This document shows, in pieces, positions 35,572-50,219 of a stretch of 64,000 nucleotides of DNA. Source of the stretch: Limosilactobacillus panis (GTDB lineage: Bacteria > Bacillota > Bacilli > Lactobacillales > Lactobacillaceae). Position numbers and translations under genes: made by a program. Each line of letters opens with the position of its first letter. The stretch's first letter is position 1. The notes beneath the pieces were generated by a model. It made no database searches. It was not told the DNA's origin and saw nothing but the letters and a program-made list of their open reading frames with translations. The stretch is from positions 248,001 to 312,000 of the forward strand of contig NZ_CP081855.1 of the NCBI RefSeq assembly GCF_019797825.1, in the 5' to 3' direction.

Positions 35572-38345
35572 TTAAATTAAGCCAAGAAAATGGTCGACAT
35601 TGGCGAGTCGCTGCTGGTAGCTGTTAAGCAGGTCTTCTATATTGGTATCTATCGACATAATCGCGCCATTATAAAGGGTATTCCAAGTCATGTCCAAGTC
35701 GTAAGGCATTAGTACCCACTTGCTGCCCGCCTTGCTAATGTAAGTAATGTTTTTCGTGATTCCGTCGACGTCATTAATTGCTGAAATGAAGGTGAGGTAG
35801 TCAATTGCGGCGAAAACGTCGAGGTACTGCTCTTCTAGCTTGTAATAGTCGGCATCGCTCGCATTCGCTAGCTGGTAGAGCTCATTAAACCGGTCGACAA
35901 CCGATTGATCAACCTTCTTTGGTGAGCGGTTGTTAAATGCAGTGTCAACAAGGTCGTCAGTGGTAAATGGTTGGGTGAATGTTGACAAGTCAGATTGGTT
36001 ATCACTTAAGGCAATGTTGTCTGACAACTTATCATCAAGGTTATATAGCTTGTCTTCCTGGTAGGTTTCTAAAACGTATAGACCCTGGTCAAGATTATTG
36101 ATACCCAGTTCTAATGGGATGCCGGCAACCTGACCATAGTTCGGCATATCGTTAACGATCGAATTAGCTAAATTGGGTCGGGAAGCCGTAATCTGCTTGA
36201 ATAACTCAGCATTGACGATATTGAGTCCCGCGGTCGGGTCGGTATAGCAAGCTTTAAGGTTGAAAGAGTTAGTTTTGAAGCCGCTATTTTGAAGCTCGAC
36301 CTTAAGTTTTTTAGTCATTGCTTGATCTTTAAAAAGCTTAAGGCGGTAGCCCTTCTTTGGCCAAGCCAGGCTACTGTTTCCTTGCCATTTGATTGTGGCC
36401 CAACCATCAATAATGACGCCATTGGTTAATTTAATGCTAATTTGAACCGGCTTACGGTTATCCTTGGTTATTTTATTCCCGATAAGTTGCCAGTAAAGTT
36501 AATTCGGCCGATTTGAGTATCAGTATTCTTTGTGATGGTATTAAGAATATTGCCGTTAGTATCGGTTCGGTAAAGGATACCATTGGCAACAAAGTTTTTA
36601 ACCGCCTGCCCCCGGTCATTGTAGTAAAAGGCGCGGTTATCTTTAGTGAAGATTACCCGGTTACGCAAAAAACCGTTTTGAATTGGCTGGGTATAAATAT
36701 CGGCATAGTTGCCTTCTCCATCAGCCTGGTTGCTGAAGCGGAGGACAAAATTTAAGTTCCCGTTGACCGTTGTTGGTAGTTGGATAGCGGCGTTAAAGCC
36801 ACTCATTTCACTGTTATAGATTATTGGGTAAACTGAAGCGACATCTTCACGAGGTGTCATGGTGACCCGTTGGCGACCAATTTCTTGACCATCTTGCAGG
36901 ACAATCACATATGCGTATTTCTTACCAATGGCATTGTCGTTGGCAAACCAACCACTGACGGTCAGTTTATTTTGAGCATCAATCTGGTAGCTATCAATGG
37001 AGAATGCCTGCTGGTTAAGAGTTTTTATAGGGAACCAAAAGCCAGTATGGTTAGCGGCAACACCATCATCACCGTTACCCTGGTCAATAACTGAATAACG
37101 ACTTACCAAAGAGTAGTCATGCCCTGGTGTTAAGCGAATTCGTGCGAAGTCGTAGTTAAAACGGGCATTACCAGCTGAACATGTGTCTGGATAAGCTTTA
37201 GCAACGTCAAGGGATGGGTTAGTAGGGACAAGGGCACTGGCTACTTGCATTTTAGCGGTATTATCAAAGAGAATAAGAAAATGATATGGTTGATAAATTG
37301 CTGCATCATTGGCGTGCCAACCACTAACTGTTAATCGTCCCGTGCTTAGTTTGTAAGGGCCCAGCCAGCCCCGGTTAATTTTTCGAACCGGAGTAAACCA
37401 AAAGTCGGTTGTATCAGTTCCGTTGCCAACTGGGTCATTGGTCCACCTGCTAACAACTGTGACGGCGCCCTGGCTATATTGGGGTGTTAATTTGAACGTA
37501 ACGTCAAAGCCTGATCCGGCCGCATTACCGATTGTCGGAAATGTCTGGGCAACATCAGGACGTTGAATGGGTGTTACTAACTGACGAGCGATTTCCTGGT
37601 TACTTGTCTGATCATAAATGATAATGTAATGGTATTTTTTGCCGGATGCCTGGTTGCTGGCGTGCCAGCCACGCAAATGAAGGACAGCACTTTGGTCAGA
37701 TGCTATTTGGTCGAGGTTGGCGCGGTTCGTGTTATCAATAATGACGGGAGCAAACCAGAAATCGGTTCGTTGACCTTCACCATTAATTGCGTCATTACTG
37801 TACCGGGCAACTAGGCTGATGGAATGCCCGTTAATGTTACTTGGGAGGACAAAGCTAACGTTGAACCCACTAAAACGGCTATTGGCAGTGTTGGGATAGG
37901 TAGCCTGGACATCTGGCCGGTCTACCGGTGCCACCCTTTGTCGTGAGATTTCTCCTTTGGCGGTATTGTCATACAGGATGGCGTAACGGTAACGTTCACC
38001 ATTGCTTTGACCGCAGGCATGCCAGCCGCTCGCCCGGAAAATATTTTGACCATTTTCATCAGTAGTGACCTGGTAATGGTCAAGCCAGCCATTGTTGGCA
38101 GATGGGTTGTTGAAAGTTGCCTGGTCGACTGGAACCTCATTTTCCGTAGTAGTGGCAACCGCCTGGGCTGGTGCAGGCCTTGAAGTACTGGAATCGGTAA
38201 CCAGGCTAGTTGTAATTTGATTGTTATCTGCATAAGCATCCGCATGCAAGGCTGCCATTCCAATTGTTAGAGAGGCAATGGTAACTGCTGTACAGCACCA
38301 TAGCTTGCCATGCTTGTAAAGTTTATAACGTCGTTTATCTTCCAC
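35572..38345 (-). pseudogene. Secreted CotH-kinase-like surface protein with RDV repeats, frameshifted
   Basis: A GTG at 38345 behind GGAGG starts a KxYKxGKxW signal (RRYKLYKHGKLW). Then come about four RDV repeats of roughly 110-130 residues (RPDV-x12-SGF-x19-RYS in the first) and a short glucan/choline-binding-like unit (NRAFYYNDRGQAVKNFVANG). At about 36470 one base is missing (GNLSG then NKITKDNRKPVQ in the next frame). The rest to 35572 is a CotH-like domain (TIKWQGNSSLAWPKKGYRLK, WVLMPYDLDMTWNT). CotH proteins can be atypical kinases. The break separates the export part from the CotH domain. Confidence 0.83.
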
Positions 38346-38479
38346 AATAAAACCTCCAAAATGAAAAGCACTACGTTTAAATTCTAACATAGCGTGTACT
38401 GTAACCGCTATCAATGGAAGATAAATAAAAGCGAAACTGGGGAAAACAATAGGGCAATCGTTGTAACATTCAGAAAGTA

Positions 38480-38521
38480 AAAAAGCTGGCGAGAAAAACA
38501 TCGTTTTCTCCCAGCTTTTTC
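38480..38521 (-). terminator. Terminator of the NlpC/P60 gene
   Basis: AAAAAGCTGGGAGAAAACG on the minus strand pairs with CGCCAGCTTTTT-type sequence, 14 bp after the stop codon. Confidence 0.75.
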
Positions 38522-38534
38522 TTAAATTTTTTAA

Positions 38535-40340
38535 TTACAGAACAACGTAGAAGCTTGGTGCGTACCAACGTTGACTAGCAACGGTAACGGTTTGACCTGG
38601 TTGCGGAGCGTGAACGTAAGTCCCATTTCCTAATGAGATGGCCACGTGACCAGGGGTGGTGTCAGAACCGAAGAAGAGAAGGGCACCAAGTGGGGCGTTG
38701 GCAACGTCGTAGTGGTGGGCACCCAAGGCTTGTTGTTGGTAAGTAGTCCGGGCACCAAGGCCGTATGCCCATTGGACTAAACCAGAGCAGTCGAAACCGG
38801 CTGGTGTATTACCACCCCAAACGTAAGGGACGCCTCGCATGGATAGAGCTCGGTTAACGGCGTTTTGCTGCTTACTTTGCAGCTTACCATTAGCGTCAAA
38901 TTGGTAAGTAACACCATTGATTACCTTCTGACCAGTTGCCTTTTGGCCGGTAACGGGGTCGTAGTAGTAGTCGCCTTGCCAACCACTGTTGATGGAGTAG
39001 TTACCAGAAGTGAAGTCAACGTATTGGCTATTTCCGTCAGCAGAACTGGAGTAACGGTGCAGGATCCGGATTTCCTTATGTTGCATGTTAGCTTGAACCG
39101 GAATATCAACGCTGAAACCAGATTGGTTAGCATTGGCAATCCAGGAGTAGACGTTGGCAACGTCATTCCGGCTGATGTTCTTTTGGTTACCGGTCAATTC
39201 AGTCCGGTAAAGTTCGTGGTTATTAGCGTCCAGGATGATGATAAATTGGTGGTTCATCCCCTTGGCGTTAGTAGCAGCGTGCCAACCAGTGTAGTGGATG
39301 GTGTTGTTGTTTAATGCGTACCCATCGACGTAGCCGGTGTTGGAAGTGTAAGTCTTAGAGTACTGGTCACTGTAATTGCCGTTCCCGTTAACATCGTTGG
39401 TAAAACGCATCAAGACCTGCAGGTTGCCACTCAAAAGGGCCTGGTCAGCGTTTAAGGTTGTGTTGAAACCACTGTGCAGACTATTGTAAATCGTACCCTT
39501 GGCCTTGGCAACGTCAGGCCGGTCAGTCAATTGAACCCGGCTCCGGGTCAGTTCCTTACCATCCTTGAGGAGGATTAGGTAGGCATATGGCTTCGTAGCA
39601 GAAGCATCGTCGGCCATCCAACCAGTAACTTGCAGGCCGTTAGCAGTTTGCTTGATACTGTCGATATAATTGGCCTTTTGCGTTTTACCAAGGTCGATAG
39701 GCCCAAACCATTTGTCAAAGTACTGGCCTTCACCATTAGCGCCGTTAGAGTAACGACTAATAATTTGCAGACTATCATTTAAGTATGGGGTCATATCAAG
39801 GTCGAAGGTGTTGTTGAAACCAGAGTATTGGGCATTGTATACACCGGGGTAGACCTTTTGCACATCGTTACGTTGCAGGTTAGTAACCGCCTGCCGACCC
39901 AGTTCCTTGCCCTGGGTTTGGTCGTAAACGATCAGGTAGTGGTCTTGGTAGTTGGCGTCTTGGTTAGAAGCGTTCCAACCAGAAACGGTTAACTTACCGT
40001 CAGCAATGCTGAAATTGTCCAGGTTACCGTAGTTTTTCTGGTCAGCAGCGGATTGGGCTTGTTGGGCGTTTAGGTTGGTATCGGCTGGTTGCCATGCAGG
40101 AGCAGCAGTACTAGTTTGACTAGCAGCCGGTTGCGCTTGGGATGAAGCAGCACTAGTTGCTGTACTGGTAGCAGCTGACGTAACCGCAGTTGTTTGCCCG
40201 ATAGTGTCAGGGGAAACGGTGTCTGCTTGCGCAACGTGACCACCGGCTATTAAGCCGACAGCAACGGTAACCGTAGTGATTGCGGCGTAGAACCAGTTCT
40301 TGTTACTCTTGTACATCTTGTAGTGTTTCTTAGTATCCAT
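38535..40340 (-). CDS. Secreted NlpC/P60 peptidoglycan endopeptidase with RDV repeats
   Basis: The 601-residue protein opens with a KxYKxGKxW-type signal (HYKMYKSNKNWFYAAI; cleavage near HVAQADT) and an Ala/Ser/Thr-rich linker. Three RDV repeats follow (RNDV...SGF...RYS at about 155-200, a second near 275, a third near 405). A wall-binding-like unit DYYYDPVTGQKATGQKV and a C-terminal NlpC/P60 domain complete it. The catalytic residues are Cys518 (GFDCSGLV), His565 (TPGHVAI) and His577 (TYVHAP). The enzyme cuts peptide stems of the cell wall, usually for daughter-cell separation. Its repeats match those of the neighbouring CotH-like gene. Confidence 0.93.
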   Translation of the reverse strand: MDTKKHYKMYKSNKNWFYAAITTVTVAVGLIAGGHVAQADTVSPDTIGQTTAVTSAATSTATSAASSQAQPAASQTSTAAPAWQPADTNLNAQQAQSAADQKNYGNLDNFSIADGKLTVSGWNASNQDANYQDHYLIVYDQTQGKELGRQAVTNLQRNDVQKVYPGVYNAQYSGFNNTFDLDMTPYLNDSLQIISRYSNGANGEGQYFDKWFGPIDLGKTQKANYIDSIKQTANGLQVTGWMADDASATKPYAYLILLKDGKELTRSRVQLTDRPDVAKAKGTIYNSLHSGFNTTLNADQALLSGNLQVLMRFTNDVNGNGNYSDQYSKTYTSNTGYVDGYALNNNTIHYTGWHAATNAKGMNHQFIIILDANNHELYRTELTGNQKNISRNDVANVYSWIANANQSGFSVDIPVQANMQHKEIRILHRYSSSADGNSQYVDFTSGNYSINSGWQGDYYYDPVTGQKATGQKVINGVTYQFDANGKLQSKQQNAVNRALSMRGVPYVWGGNTPAGFDCSGLVQWAYGLGARTTYQQQALGAHHYDVANAPLGALLFFGSDTTPGHVAISLGNGTYVHAPQPGQTVTVASQRWYAPSFYVVL

Positions 40341-40588
40341 AAACGTTGAATTGCGACTCCTTTACTTGTTCGTTTGTTAATTTCCATTTATAAGGCTAGC
40401 ATAAGTGCCCGCTTTAAAGGGAAACGTGGGCGGATTGTTATTGGAATGATACATCTTGCAATCGCTTTGTAATTCTATTGCAATATCGTTGCCGTTTGGT
40501 AATCTACAGCGGGTAGGTACTTATTTTCCTATAATAAGGAAGAAACGATTATAATAGAAAGTAACGTAAGTATGGAAAGGAGCTTTTG

Positions 40589-41077
40589 ATGATGGAAAAT
40601 CCAATTTTGAAACGGCGGGCGGTTCGTAAGTATGAGTCAACACCAGTTGCAGGTCAAGATGTTGAGAAAATGGTGACGGCATTCGAGGCCGCTCCTTGTG
40701 GGATGCACCAGGTTGAAGACATGCAGGCGACGGTGGTAACGGACGCAGCGCTGCTAAAGAAAATTGCCACGGTAAGCAATAATGCCTGCTACGGGGCACC
40801 ACTGTTGTTCGTGATCTCAACTAAGAAGACGAGTTCATTTGGTGATCGCGATGCTTCAGCGGCGGCGGAAAACGTGATGGTTCAGGCTGCTGCTCTTGAT
40901 CTCGGGTCAGTCTACGTGATGAGTGGGGCCCAGGCCTTAAATGATCATCCTGACTTATTAAAGGAGTTGGGGGTCGATGATGGCTACGCAGTAAAGGTAA
41001 TTGTTGCGGTCGGTCACCCGGCAGAAAAGGTTGATACGTCAGATCGGACACACCGTTATAAGCTAGTTCGTTGTTAG
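40589..41077 (+). CDS. Nitroreductase-family FMN protein
   Basis: The 162-residue protein has the FMN-binding start ILKRRAVRKYESTPV, then EAAPCGMH, APLLFVIST, a central ASAAAENVMVQAAALDLGSVYV, and a late glycine motif VAVGHPAEK. It is a short nitroreductase of the kind that reduces quinones or nitro compounds with NAD(P)H. The exact substrate is unknown. GGAAAGGAG precedes two adjacent ATGs (40589, 40592). The nrdH-like gene starts 20 bp after it, so the two are probably one transcript. Confidence 0.85.
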   Translation: MMENPILKRRAVRKYESTPVAGQDVEKMVTAFEAAPCGMHQVEDMQATVVTDAALLKKIATVSNNACYGAPLLFVISTKKTSSFGDRDASAAAENVMVQAAALDLGSVYVMSGAQALNDHPDLLKELGVDDGYAVKVIVAVGHPAEKVDTSDRTHRYKLVRC

Positions 41078-41097
41078 AAGTAATCAAAGGAGGAGGA

Positions 41098-41343
41098 ATG
41101 GTGGCCCAGATTCGAATATTTACCAAGAAGTTTTGTCCCGGTTGTACGATGACGAAGCAACTGATGGACCGACTTAAGCTGGAGTACCAGACAATTGACA
41201 TTAGTGACGATCCGGGTGCAATTGAGGCTCTACGCGCCCTGGGCTACTACAGTGTTCCTATTGTGATGGTTGATAACGGTAGTAGCGTTGACGGCTGGAC
41301 GGGATTTCGTCCGGACAAGATCAAGGAGCTCGTTAATAGCTAA
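41098..41343 (+). CDS. nrdH: NrdH-like glutaredoxin-type thioredoxin
   Basis: The 81-residue protein has the redox motif Cys-Pro-Gly-Cys (KKFCPGCTMTKQLMDR), the cis-proline loop YYSVPIVMV, and the NrdH end WTGFRPDKIKEL. NrdH donates electrons to class Ib ribonucleotide reductase and is reduced by thioredoxin reductase. The reductase genes are not in this window. AAAGGAGGAGG directly before ATG 41098 decides the start over an upstream in-frame codon. The neighbour is a flavin reductase-like gene. Confidence 0.85.
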   Translation: MVAQIRIFTKKFCPGCTMTKQLMDRLKLEYQTIDISDDPGAIEALRALGYYSVPIVMVDNGSSVDGWTGFRPDKIKELVNS

Positions 41344-41466
41344 GCTTAATTTTATTAAGTATGTATGTTTAAATAATAAGGAATGGACTAAAAACACTTA
41401 CGAAGGCAAATTGATTCTGATACAGTAACCAATTGTGTAAAAAAGAATTGATTAAGGAGTGTTTTT

Positions 41467-42879
41467 ATGAGTAAAAAGCCACAAGCGCGTCAGCATGTGT
41501 GCCATCCTAAGTTAACAATGGTCAGCATGCTGCTTGGCGCATTTGTGGGGATGTTCAGTGAAACGTCATTGAACATCGCCCTGCCAAAATTAATGTTGGC
41601 TCTGCATGTTAATACCGGAACCATTCAGTGGCTGGTTACTGGTTATATGCTGGTGATTGGGATTGTCTTGCCGCTGTCCAGCCTCTTGTCCAAGTGGTTC
41701 ACGACACGGCAAATTATTATCTTTGCCCTCTGTGACTTTATTGTGGGGGCAGCAATCTCGGCCTTAGGGAGTACCTTTGCGGTTGTCCTGATTGGTCGGA
41801 TGATTCAAGGCATCGGAACTGGGCTGATTTTACCCCTGATGTTCGCCGTCGTTATGCAGATCTTCCCGCCGCAAAAGATTGGAGCGGTCATGGGTGTCTG
41901 CGCCCTGGTAATTATGTTTGCCCCGGCGATTGGTCCCACACTGACGGGATTGATCTTGGCTAAGCTTTCGTGGAACTGGATTTTCTGGCTATTTATTCCA
42001 TTCTTATTAATTGCCCTCTTCTTCGCGATCGCTTCGCTAGAAAACGTCGGTAACGTTACCCGGCCGCACATCGATATCCTGTCGATTCTGGAATCGGCAG
42101 TTGGTTGTTCCGGCCTGGTAATTGGGGCCTCACTGTCAAGTCGTGATGGCTGGTTGTCTGCGCCCGTTTTGAGTGCCCTAATAATTGGGGTCATTGTTTT
42201 GCTTCTATATATTCACCGGCAACTGAACCTTGAGGAGCCGATTCTTAACCTGCGGGTATTTAAGTATCGTTCCTTTGCCATCGGGGCCACACTAGTAATG
42301 CTCGACTTTGGAATTATTTTGTCAGCAATGTATCTACTGCCAATGTACATTCAGAATGGTCTGCTGCTTCCAGTTGCTTTAACAGGAATTATTATGCTGC
42401 CTGGTGGGGTGGTTAATGCATTGACATCGGCCGTTGCCGGACGGATGTACGACAATATTGGTGCTAAGCGCTCAGCCATGATTGGTTTTATCATTGCCCT
42501 GGTTGGTGCAGGGATGTTGGCATGTTCTTCTGATCACTCCTCAATTGCCTATGTGATTGCAGCCCACGTTATTTTGATGATTGGGTGCCCACTGGCGATG
42601 TCGCCGTCACAGACGAGTGCACTGAACTCGTTGCCGGGGATGCAGTCAGCAGATGGTAGTACGATTCTGAATACTATGCAGCAGGTGGTTGGTGCCCTGG
42701 CTACGGCGCTGGCTACAAGTTTCTTGGAATTGGGACGGAATGCTGGGGGTGGCTCCTCAGCAGTCCGCTTCACTAACGGGGTTCACTACGGCATTTACTT
42801 CACAATCGTACTGGTTATCATTGGATTAGCGCTGACCTTTATGATGCAAGATAAGGCTAATAGTACGAATCTGAAATAA
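41467..42879 (+). CDS. MFS drug exporter, DHA2 (EmrB/QacA) family
   Basis: The 470-residue protein has about 14 helices and DHA2 motifs: LNIALPKLMLALHVN, IQWLVTGYMLVIGIVLPLSS, GRMIQGIGTGLILPLMF and NTMQQVVGALATALATS. It resembles the pump at 19013 in layout but differs in sequence. Proton-driven efflux of drugs or toxic metabolites is the expected role. TTAAGGAGTG lies before ATG 41467. No operon partner is evident; the rRNA operon begins 160 bp downstream with its promoters. Confidence 0.87.
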   Translation: MSKKPQARQHVCHPKLTMVSMLLGAFVGMFSETSLNIALPKLMLALHVNTGTIQWLVTGYMLVIGIVLPLSSLLSKWFTTRQIIIFALCDFIVGAAISALGSTFAVVLIGRMIQGIGTGLILPLMFAVVMQIFPPQKIGAVMGVCALVIMFAPAIGPTLTGLILAKLSWNWIFWLFIPFLLIALFFAIASLENVGNVTRPHIDILSILESAVGCSGLVIGASLSSRDGWLSAPVLSALIIGVIVLLLYIHRQLNLEEPILNLRVFKYRSFAIGATLVMLDFGIILSAMYLLPMYIQNGLLLPVALTGIIMLPGGVVNALTSAVAGRMYDNIGAKRSAMIGFIIALVGAGMLACSSDHSSIAYVIAAHVILMIGCPLAMSPSQTSALNSLPGMQSADGSTILNTMQQVVGALATALATSFLELGRNAGGGSSAVRFTNGVHYGIYFTIVLVIIGLALTFMMQDKANSTNLK

Positions 42880-43397
42880 AACAAAAAAGGCCTTGAAATT
42901 TAAAAGTAAATAACGTAAAATAAATAACTGTTGTCTTACAAATACAGTTATCTACTTTTTTAGTTTTCACAATCTTACAATGGATAGTTACCTGATACGT
43001 GGTTTTGAAAACTACATGACATTTAAGTCATATTTATGGTTGACATTAAATGCGTTGATAGCTATAATTGTAAATGCACTTGTGAGTTTGTAATAAATTA
43101 AGCTAATTTTATTGTTGACGATTGAGTGGTAAGATGATATTATAAATAAGTTAACCAATTCGGAAAACTAGTAAATCTTTTTTAATAAAGCTATTGACTT
43201 TATGGTTGGTTAGATGATATAATAAAAACGCTAGTTGAAAACTTAGTTTAACTAGCTGGTAGACCTTTGAAAACTGAACAAAGTTTCGACGAATCAAATG
43301 TGTAGGGTCTCTAATCACTTCGGTGATTGGAGCAAAAACATTTGCGAAGTCAATTCGCTTAATTAATTTGAATTAGAGCTATTCAAGTTCTTATATT
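42880..43397 (+). promoter_or_regulatory. rRNA operon promoter and leader region
   Basis: Three sigma-A promoters lie in tandem. P1 is TTGACA-17-TATAAT (43040-43068), P2 is TTGACG-17-TATTAT (43115-43143) and P3 is TTGACT-18-TATAAT (43194-43223). P2 and P3 share a TGGT-AGATGATAT segment just before the -10. A boxA-like CTTTGAAAACTGAA at 43265-43278 begins the antitermination leader. The mature 16S follows. Confidence 0.85.
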
Positions 43398-44980
<1,583 letters not shown>

Positions 44981-45180
44981 ATAAAACGGAACCTACACAT
45001 TAGTTGAAACTTTGTTTAGTTTTGAGGGGTTTACCCTCAGAGCTTGTACTTTGAAAACTAAATAATATCTAATTTCTTTATTAATCAAAACAATAAACCG
45101 AGAACACCGCGTTATTTGAGTTTTATTAACGAAATAATCGCTAACTCAATTAATCAAGGTGATCACGAAGTGATCATCAA

Positions 45181-48102
<2,922 letters not shown>

Positions 48103-48185
48103 AAGGAAGAGCGGTTAGGTTTGTTGGTGAGGTTAGATATTGTTTAGTTTTGAGAGCGCAAGCTCTCGTCTCAGAAGAGACGAAG

Positions 48186-48302
48186 TGTGGTGATGATGGC
48201 TTGAAGGATACACCTGTTCCCATGCCGAACACAGAAGTTAAGCTTCAACACGCCGAAAGTAGTTGGGGGATCGCTCCCTGCGAGGATAGGACGTTGCCAC
48301 GC
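48186..48302 (+). rRNA. 5S ribosomal RNA
   Basis: The sequence of about 117 nt runs from TGTGGTGATGATGGC to GTTGCCACGCC, whose ends pair, and includes CCCATGCCGAACACAGAAG. It closes the operon 83 bp after the 23S. Confidence 0.96.
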
Positions 48303-48310
48303 CAAGATGA

Positions 48311-48337
48311 CCGTGCTTAATTGCACGGCCTTTTTTT
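48311..48337 (+). terminator. rRNA operon terminator
   Basis: CCGTGC-TTAATT-GCACGG followed by seven Ts. The IS30-type element begins 5 bp later. Confidence 0.9.
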
Positions 48338-48341
48338 ATTG

Positions 48342-49436
48342 GGCGAATTTACAATTGAAATGCAACACAAAGTAAAAAAATAAACCCATACCGGGTAGAA
48401 TATGTTTAACGACCAAATCAAACAATTCGAGGTATCCGGTATGAGCTATAAACATCTTACTATAAAAGAACGTGAAATGCTTATGTTTTTACGAGCTAAG
48501 GGGTTATCTATCCGGGCTGTTGCGTTACGGCTGGGGCGAAATCCAAGCACTATTTCACGAGAATTAAAACGTTGTGCAGGTCATTATTCCCCAAGTAAAG
48601 CAGAAAATGACTATCATCAAAAGCGAAAGAATTGTCACAAGAAGCGGCTGTTAGACAGCCATCCACAACTACGCCGTCAAATTGTTCATTACATCTTAGA
48701 TCTGCACTGGTCACCAGAGCAGATTACCGCTCGCTTTAATAAGGAACATCAATGGTGTGTTAGCTACAACACAATTTACCGTCATATCTATCAACACAAT
48801 TTAGGTGAGAAGTACTCCTCACATGGCGATACTGGCGTTCAGCGTCACCTCAGACATAAACATCGGACGCGGCATTCAAAGAATACTAGACGACATCGAG
48901 AAGTACAGACGGACTATATCTCGATCCATGAGCGCCCTGGTTTTATCAACCAGCGTCAACGTATAGGTGACTGGGAAATTGATACTGTGATTGGTCGAAC
49001 GGGTCACTCCATCCTTTTAACGGTTGTCGATTGGCTTAGTCGGCTTACGCTTATCAAAAAGGTTGCGCGAAAGGACTCGCAGGAGATAAATAAAGGCTTA
49101 GTTGAACTGTTAGGGGCCATTCCTAAAGAATTTGTTCATTCTATTACACCAGATCATGGGACCGAATTTCTTCATCTTGATGAAATCAGCGAAAGATTAG
49201 GTGTTACTGTCTATTGGCCCGATCCATATTCCCCTGAACAGCGTGGGACAAATGAAAATACAAATGGATTAATCCGGGAATATTTTCCCAAGCGAACAGA
49301 TATTGATAATTATACAGAACAGGACGTTGAACACTGCCAAAAGCAGTTAAATCAACGTCCGCGCAAAGTGTTAAATTATGAAACCCCATATGAAGTATTT
49401 TTTGACAAACCGTTGCACTTAGTTTGACAATTCGCC
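48342..49436 (+). mobile_element. IS30-type insertion sequence at the rRNA/plasmid junction
   Basis: The element is about 1095 bp. Its ends GGCGAATTTACAATTGAAAT and (inverted) GGCGAATTGTCAAACTAAG match partly, sharing GGCGAATT and GTGCAAC-like inner parts. The left side is the 5S terminator and the right side is a truncated plasmid repA. Confidence 0.82.
48441..49427 (+). CDS. IS30-family transposase
   Basis: The 328-residue product has an N-terminal helix-turn-helix (LTIKEREMLMFLRAKG, RAVALRLGRNPSTISREL) and the IS30 DDE core. Catalytic segments are IGDWEIDTVIGRTGHS, SITPDHGTEFLH and EQRGTNENTNGLIREYFP. All three acidic residues are present, so it may be active. ATG 48441 with GAGG upstream is preferred to ATG 48402, which has no ribosome binding site. 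It is a different lineage from the two IS30 copies at 31306 and 50768. Confidence 0.9.
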   Translation: MSYKHLTIKEREMLMFLRAKGLSIRAVALRLGRNPSTISRELKRCAGHYSPSKAENDYHQKRKNCHKKRLLDSHPQLRRQIVHYILDLHWSPEQITARFNKEHQWCVSYNTIYRHIYQHNLGEKYSSHGDTGVQRHLRHKHRTRHSKNTRRHREVQTDYISIHERPGFINQRQRIGDWEIDTVIGRTGHSILLTVVDWLSRLTLIKKVARKDSQEINKGLVELLGAIPKEFVHSITPDHGTEFLHLDEISERLGVTVYWPDPYSPEQRGTNENTNGLIREYFPKRTDIDNYTEQDVEHCQKQLNQRPRKVLNYETPYEVFFDKPLHLV

Positions 49437-50219
49437 AGCATACTTAGCATTTAAGATAATACCAATGAAGCGACGCATTTGTTGCGGAGTGCGGCACCAG
49501 AAACTTAGTAATTGCACGGCTTCGGGTTCTAAGAAAACCGGTAAGCCACTGTCTTCATCAGTTAAGAAGTCATTAGCATGGTTCACCAAATCCTGGTTTT
49601 GCTTTTGAATTTCTGCTGGTGAAAAATGGGCTGTGGAAAAGTCCAACTTTTGAGTATCTATATTGTATCTATTAGTATCTATGTTTTTAAAGTCTTTATA
49701 TAGATCGTGTCCGATTTTCGGATTTTCGCTCGTAGCAAGGGTTTGAGCGGTCTCCCGCGAACGTCCGATTTTCGGATTTTCGCTCGTAGCAAGGGTTTGC
49801 GGCTCTTTTTGAGCATATTCACCGCGTAAATAGACGTCAGTTGACTGCATATCTAGTTCGGCCAGGTAAAGTCGATTGGGTTCGTTTTTGCCAGTTTTGG
49901 GATTGAAATGCATGGCTTTTTGATAAAGTAGTCCTGCACGTTCCAAGTCTTTTTTCACGGCTGCTAACTTATCATTTGAGCAGTCGAATAAATCTTTAAG
50001 TTCTTGATTGGTAAAAATAAAGTAGACGTGCCCTTCCTCATCAATCCAGTGATTGCGTAAAGAATACTCTAGCCGGTCTTTTAGTACCATGTAAGCTAGC
50101 TTAGCGGCATCACTTAATCCTCGATATTGCTGGCTATACATCAATACTTTTGGAAACTGGAAGAACAAGGCCCCATAAACGTTATCAGCTTGATAAAACT
50201 TGAAATTTGTTTGATCCAT
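49419..50219 (-). CDS. repA: Plasmid replication initiator RepA, C-terminally truncated by an IS
   Basis: The 266-residue product begins with a RepA_N-type domain (FKFYQADNVYGALFFQFPKV, LSDAAKLAYMVLKDRLEYS, FTNQELKDLFDCSNDKLAAV). This type drives theta replication of many lactobacillus plasmids. The middle carries two identical 12-residue repeats (141-152 and 159-170) encoded by 37-bp DNA repeats. Codons after LNAKYA come from the IS30-type end (GELSN then stop), so the natural C-terminus is lost. Whether the protein still works is uncertain. ATG 50219 has AGGGAG upstream. A structured leader and an antisense RNA lie above it. Confidence 0.85.
   Translation of the reverse strand: MDQTNFKFYQADNVYGALFFQFPKVLMYSQQYRGLSDAAKLAYMVLKDRLEYSLRNHWIDEEGHVYFIFTNQELKDLFDCSNDKLAAVKKDLERAGLLYQKAMHFNPKTGKNEPNRLYLAELDMQSTDVYLRGEYAQKEPQTLATSENPKIGRSRETAQTLATSENPKIGHDLYKDFKNIDTNRYNIDTQKLDFSTAHFSPAEIQKQNQDLVNHANDFLTDEDSGLPVFLEPEAVQLLSFWCRTPQQMRRFIGIILNAKYAGELSN
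49709..49799. repeat. 37-bp direct repeats inside repA, likely origin iterons
   Basis: Two identical 37-bp copies at 49709-49745 and 49763-49799, each holding CCGATTTTCGGATTTTCGCT, are spaced 54 bp (18 codons) apart. RepA_N plasmids carry their origin as repeats in the middle of the rep gene, so this is the probable oriV. Confidence 0.7.

Noticed and set aside
49709..49799. Possible CRISPR array
   Set aside because: Only two repeats of 37 bp with a 17-bp gap, inside the repA coding frame and spaced by whole codons; iterons explain them better. No cas genes are in the window.
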